Assembly (NCBI GenBank): GCA_017404125.1
Contig: JAFRCZ010000135.1
Span: 1 to 5,784 of the forward strand
DNA: 5,784 nucleotides
Source of the DNA: Methanobrevibacter sp.
Lineage (GTDB): Archaea > Methanobacteriota > Methanobacteria > Methanobacteriales > Methanobacteriaceae
Reading direction: 5' to 3'
Shown: piece by piece, positions 5,763 to 5,784 of the stretch
Layout of the letters: every line of letters starts with the position of its first letter
How positions within the stretch are numbered: the stretch's first letter is position 1
The notes under the pieces: model-generated
What the model was told of the DNA's origin: nothing
Databases searched by the model: none
Seen by the model: only the letters and a program-made list of their open reading frames with translations
Program-made: the position numbers and the translations under genes

Positions 5763-5784
5763 TTTATCACTTGAATAATTATGA

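Overview
The window looks like a piece of a methanogenic archaeon of the order Methanobacteriales, most probably Methanobrevibacter. The reasons are GGTG-type ribosome binding sites, spacers that fall to about 12% G+C beside coding DNA of roughly 35-40% G+C, two small pilin-like proteins with archaeal class III (QxxxE) signal peptides, an archaeal-type RqcH/NEMF homologue and a UPF0173 hydrolase. The genus is inferred from overall style, without a database search.

Left part (1-461, minus strand): two tandem class III signal peptide pilin-like genes that are too small for a simple ORF scan. The upstream one (461-211) has a good RBS and ATG, but a -1 frame change is needed 14 codons in to reach the pilin frame. 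The second (187 to beyond base 1) follows after 23 bases and is cut by the window edge.

Middle-left (462-1073): a divergent spacer of about 600 bases with no gene. It is extremely A+T rich and holds duplicated TTATTTAAATA palindromes in front of the pilins, a 19-base tandem repeat, and archaeal TATA-like boxes.

Middle (1074-3684, plus strand): a probable two-gene operon. The first gene encodes an unfamiliar membrane-anchored protein: an N-terminal two-helix hairpin, a basic patch, a roughly 400-residue acidic/Pro-Lys low-complexity tether with a 10-residue repeat, and a C-terminal globular domain resembling the PLD-like effector domain of TrmB regulators without HKD catalytic motifs. Twenty-two bases later comes a UPF0173 metallo-beta-lactamase-fold hydrolase with all its metal ligands.

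Right part (3750-5762, minus strand): a complete RqcH/Rqc2/NEMF homologue, the ribosome-associated quality control factor, convergent with the operon. The 65-base convergent spacer holds a hairpin plus two T7 tracts, which probably terminate the operon, and an opposite-strand T-tract for rqcH.

The three units (surface pilins, membrane tether plus hydrolase, ribosome rescue) have no obvious shared pathway. The points most worth following are the frame-broken pilin and the tethered PLD-like protein.
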